Source: Isoperla grammatica (lineage: Eukaryota; Arthropoda; Insecta; Plecoptera; Perlodidae). Taken from it: 64,000 nt of DNA. Below, one piece after another: positions 61,583-64,000 of this stretch. Below the pieces are notes generated by a model that saw only the letters and a list, made by a program, of their open reading frames with translations, ran no database searches and had not been told where the DNA came from. The stretch covers positions 28,723,730-28,787,729 of the forward strand of contig OX246746.1 in NCBI GenBank assembly GCA_945910005.1, read 5' to 3'. Both the position numbers and the translations under genes were made by a program. Numbering within the stretch: position 1 is the stretch's first letter; each line of letters begins with the position of its first letter.

Positions 61583-64000
61583 TCCGTAGGGGAATATCTT
61601 GACACATAGTGGACCATCCATAGACATTGCTAAATGTACTATATTAACACAATTAGAATGGGCATCCGCATATCATGAGGCGATGATTGAGAATATCAGC
61701 TTGTATGGTTTTGAAGCAAACAAATGGCATGAGATATCAGGAGATGCCATACTATTATTCGTACCAGGCCAAGATGGCACCGCGAGATGTGGCGTTTTAC
61801 TTTACCGCCCCCTAATGGGATGCTAATAGCTCTCATCGCCTGGTCTCTTGTCCACCGTCTTCTGAATGGCTTGCTTACCTGCGTCGGGACTCACCCCGAC
61901 TCACAGCGCCATATCTCACATTTTGATCATGACGGTTGACAACCTGTCAATAGAACAACCTAACCAACTACTAAAAAGTAGTGTTTTTTTTGTAATTTTA
62001 CGAACATGTGTAGGCCTACACTACGTGAATGTACGTGGAATTACATAAATAGCGGTTTTTGAATTTCGTTTGTGGGACGAAAAATACGAGACTTATGAGT
62101 GAGATTAAAAATTAAAATATATACAAATAACAAATGAAAGTAAAAGCATGGCGTTCACGATTCGCGAGCATTTTAAATATTATTTTAACTTTAATTTCCT
62201 ATTTCCTAGAATACGATGTAAATATTGTATAATACTAAACTTTGACAACTCGAATATTCAATCATGTAGGCATATAGAACCTGAATGGTAAAGAGTCTAA
62301 TAAATCTAATCTAATCACAATGGCCCATGACAACTAAAATAAATTTCAGATAATATGTGTATTGTTTCCTTACCAGTTACCACTGTATCGTATTTCGTAT
62401 TTGAGGTTTAAATCAGTGTAAAACGTTCTTATAACCTACTAGAAACATTGGTTTGAGACCCGAAATGTCCGCATTGATTATATTTGATCCAGAATACATG
62501 AGACTCAGGAAATTCCAATATTTTGATAAATATATTTCACGTGAACTTTGTTCAGAAACCGTATCGCAGACGCTAATACACATTGTGAGCCAGTAGTATT
62601 TGTGGTTTAAAGCCTATCAATAATATAATTAAGTGTATTACACTCAATATGTTAATAGTTAATTATAAGTTAACTTATTTAGTTTATTATTTATTGTATT
62701 ATTATTATTATTATTTAGTTTTTTATTATTTTTTTTTAGTTTTTTTATTTTATTAGTTTTATAAAATGTAGATTGTGCTAATGAAATAAATGAAATGTAA
62801 TGAAATGAAAAAAATATTATAATTATTATTATTATTGATTGCTGATTTGCTGACAAGCCCTCGGGCTTATTGGAAATATGGTGTTATCATTGTATTATGT
62901 ATGTCATCTCATTAGAAGCATAAAAAAATATTATATGATATTATTATTTAATTATATGACGTTCGGTTCGTTTCTGCAAGGGTTATAAAATCGTATCATT
63001 ATTATCGCTTTGTAATTTGTTTCTTTTATACCTGTAATTTGTGTAAAAATTGTGATTGTATTCAAGATTCACAACATTGTTGTCATTTGGACTGGCTAAC
63101 AAATAATTAATCTAAAGAGTCCTTCCGCGAACGACACGCGATCATTGTATGCTACGTGAATGTGCTTGGAATGACATAAATAGCGTTGTTTAATTTATTT
63201 TCCTTTCTATTACGTAAACTATGCGACTTATGGGTGTAACAAAATAAGGACATTTTAATCATAACGACCCATAATATGTAGCTGAGTTAGTTTTGATCGT
63301 AGAAACATGATTCAAGTCATATTGTGATTAACACAGTGACCGAAAAGTAAAATGATTAGAAATATTGAGAATATGTGCGTATTTCCTTATTACATCATTT
63401 GGAATCATGATACAAGAACAACAACAAGATCAATTTAAAGAAAGCCAGGCTCAATTATCTTTTTCCACGAATAAGACACTTATCAGATCAACAACTCGCC
63501 TCAACGTTGACAGCGCTACTCAAGGGGTGGACAATACGGCCCCTACGAACCGGTTTCTGTGGTGCTATCTCAGCCTGGTACGGATAATAGGACTGATACA
63601 GCAAACTGAACCTGTGTTGAATGGGGTAGAGATTAAAGGCATTACTGACTCCCGACTTGTTCCTTGTAGTAACATCCTAAACCAGGAAGTCTTAGTGTTA
63701 ATCTTCAATAGATCAGAGTTCTTCTAAGTTTTTCGCGACAGGGCCAGTATTACGAGTAGCTGATAAGAAAGTTTGTAGCGAGAAACTTGTTTTCACCGTG
63801 GCAACCACCAATTTGAAGCCTTAAAATCCACCTAATAGCATATTAGCTACTATTAAATTCCATATTAGCGGTTCATAATGCCTTAGTATACAAAAGCACA
63901 TACATTACATAGTGCTACTACTCAACCTTAGTTATTTTATACACTAGTTTACGACCCTTACTTTCAAGAACTTGATGATTGATGACTTTCTGCTCAAATG
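61583..64000 (+). other. YAP intron 4 (start), with a spaced direct repeat
   Basis: 62021-62100 and 63152-63236 are diverged direct copies (CTACGTGAATGT...GGAAT.ACATAAATAGCG ... GCGACTTATGGGTG type) about 1.13 kb apart, possibly the two ends of one old element or a segmental duplication. ATT/AAT-rich low-complexity sequence fills 62690-62850. An open frame of 120 codons at 63365-63727 has no recognised product and its fit to YAP is not supported. ACTTGTTTTCACCGTGGCAA at 63785 repeats part of 24555-24590. Confidence 0.55.

Noticed and set aside
61599..61826. 75-codon frame with VPGQDGTARC
   Set aside because: No family recognised and no splice context.
63365..63727. 120-codon frame as a further YAP exon
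   Set aside because: It has QQQDQ and Ser/Thr-rich stretches but no match to the YAP transactivation domain and no convincing splice pair.

Overview
The window is animal genomic DNA: AT-rich, with short exons separated by long introns, GT-AG splice sites, and many small DNA transposons. The two genes it carries are recognisable metazoan genes. The recurring palindromic word TAGGCCTA, the style of the miniature transposons and the divergence of the proteins suggest a marine invertebrate deuterostome, most likely an echinoderm. That assignment is by eye and species cannot be given.

Gene 1 (+ strand, about 917 to 24380) is the 3' part of a glycogenin gene (GYG1/GYG2 type). Its exons encode the second half of the glycosyltransferase domain (917-1206, 2720-2900), an optional 16-residue exon (7350-7397), a polar linker (10995-11387), the glycogen-synthase-binding motif (18198-18369) and an unusually long proline-rich C-terminal exon (18741-20179). 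The transcript then either reads through to a stop at 20215, ending in a CaaX-like box, or splices to a last exon (21715-21801) with a basic tail. The first exons lie upstream of the window.

Gene 2 (+ strand, from 29416 past the right edge) is the YAP1/Yorkie co-activator of the Hippo pathway. Exon 1 (29416-29843) carries the TEAD-binding region, the LATS sites and half of WW1. Exon 2 (52069-52199) finishes WW1, exon 3 (55362-55487) carries WW2, and exon 4 (59583-59812) carries the leucine-rich coiled-coil start. The transactivation domain and PDZ-binding tail are not in the window. Intron 1 is 22.2 kb.

The rest is intronic or intergenic DNA built largely from mobile elements. At least seven hAT-type elements have 8-bp target duplications that are exact or one base off, and several more are degenerate. 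There are TTAA-flanked piggyBac/Kolobok-like foldbacks, TA-flanked pogo/mariner-like MITEs, and a broken Penelope-like retroelement flanked by an inverted copy of its own 3' end. There is also a pair of inverted tRNA-like sequences, a 163-bp tandem repeat, a 222-bp near-perfect palindrome and eight long C/G homopolymers. Nested insertions give relative ages in three places. I saw no rRNA, no intact tRNA gene and no sign of a prokaryotic system.
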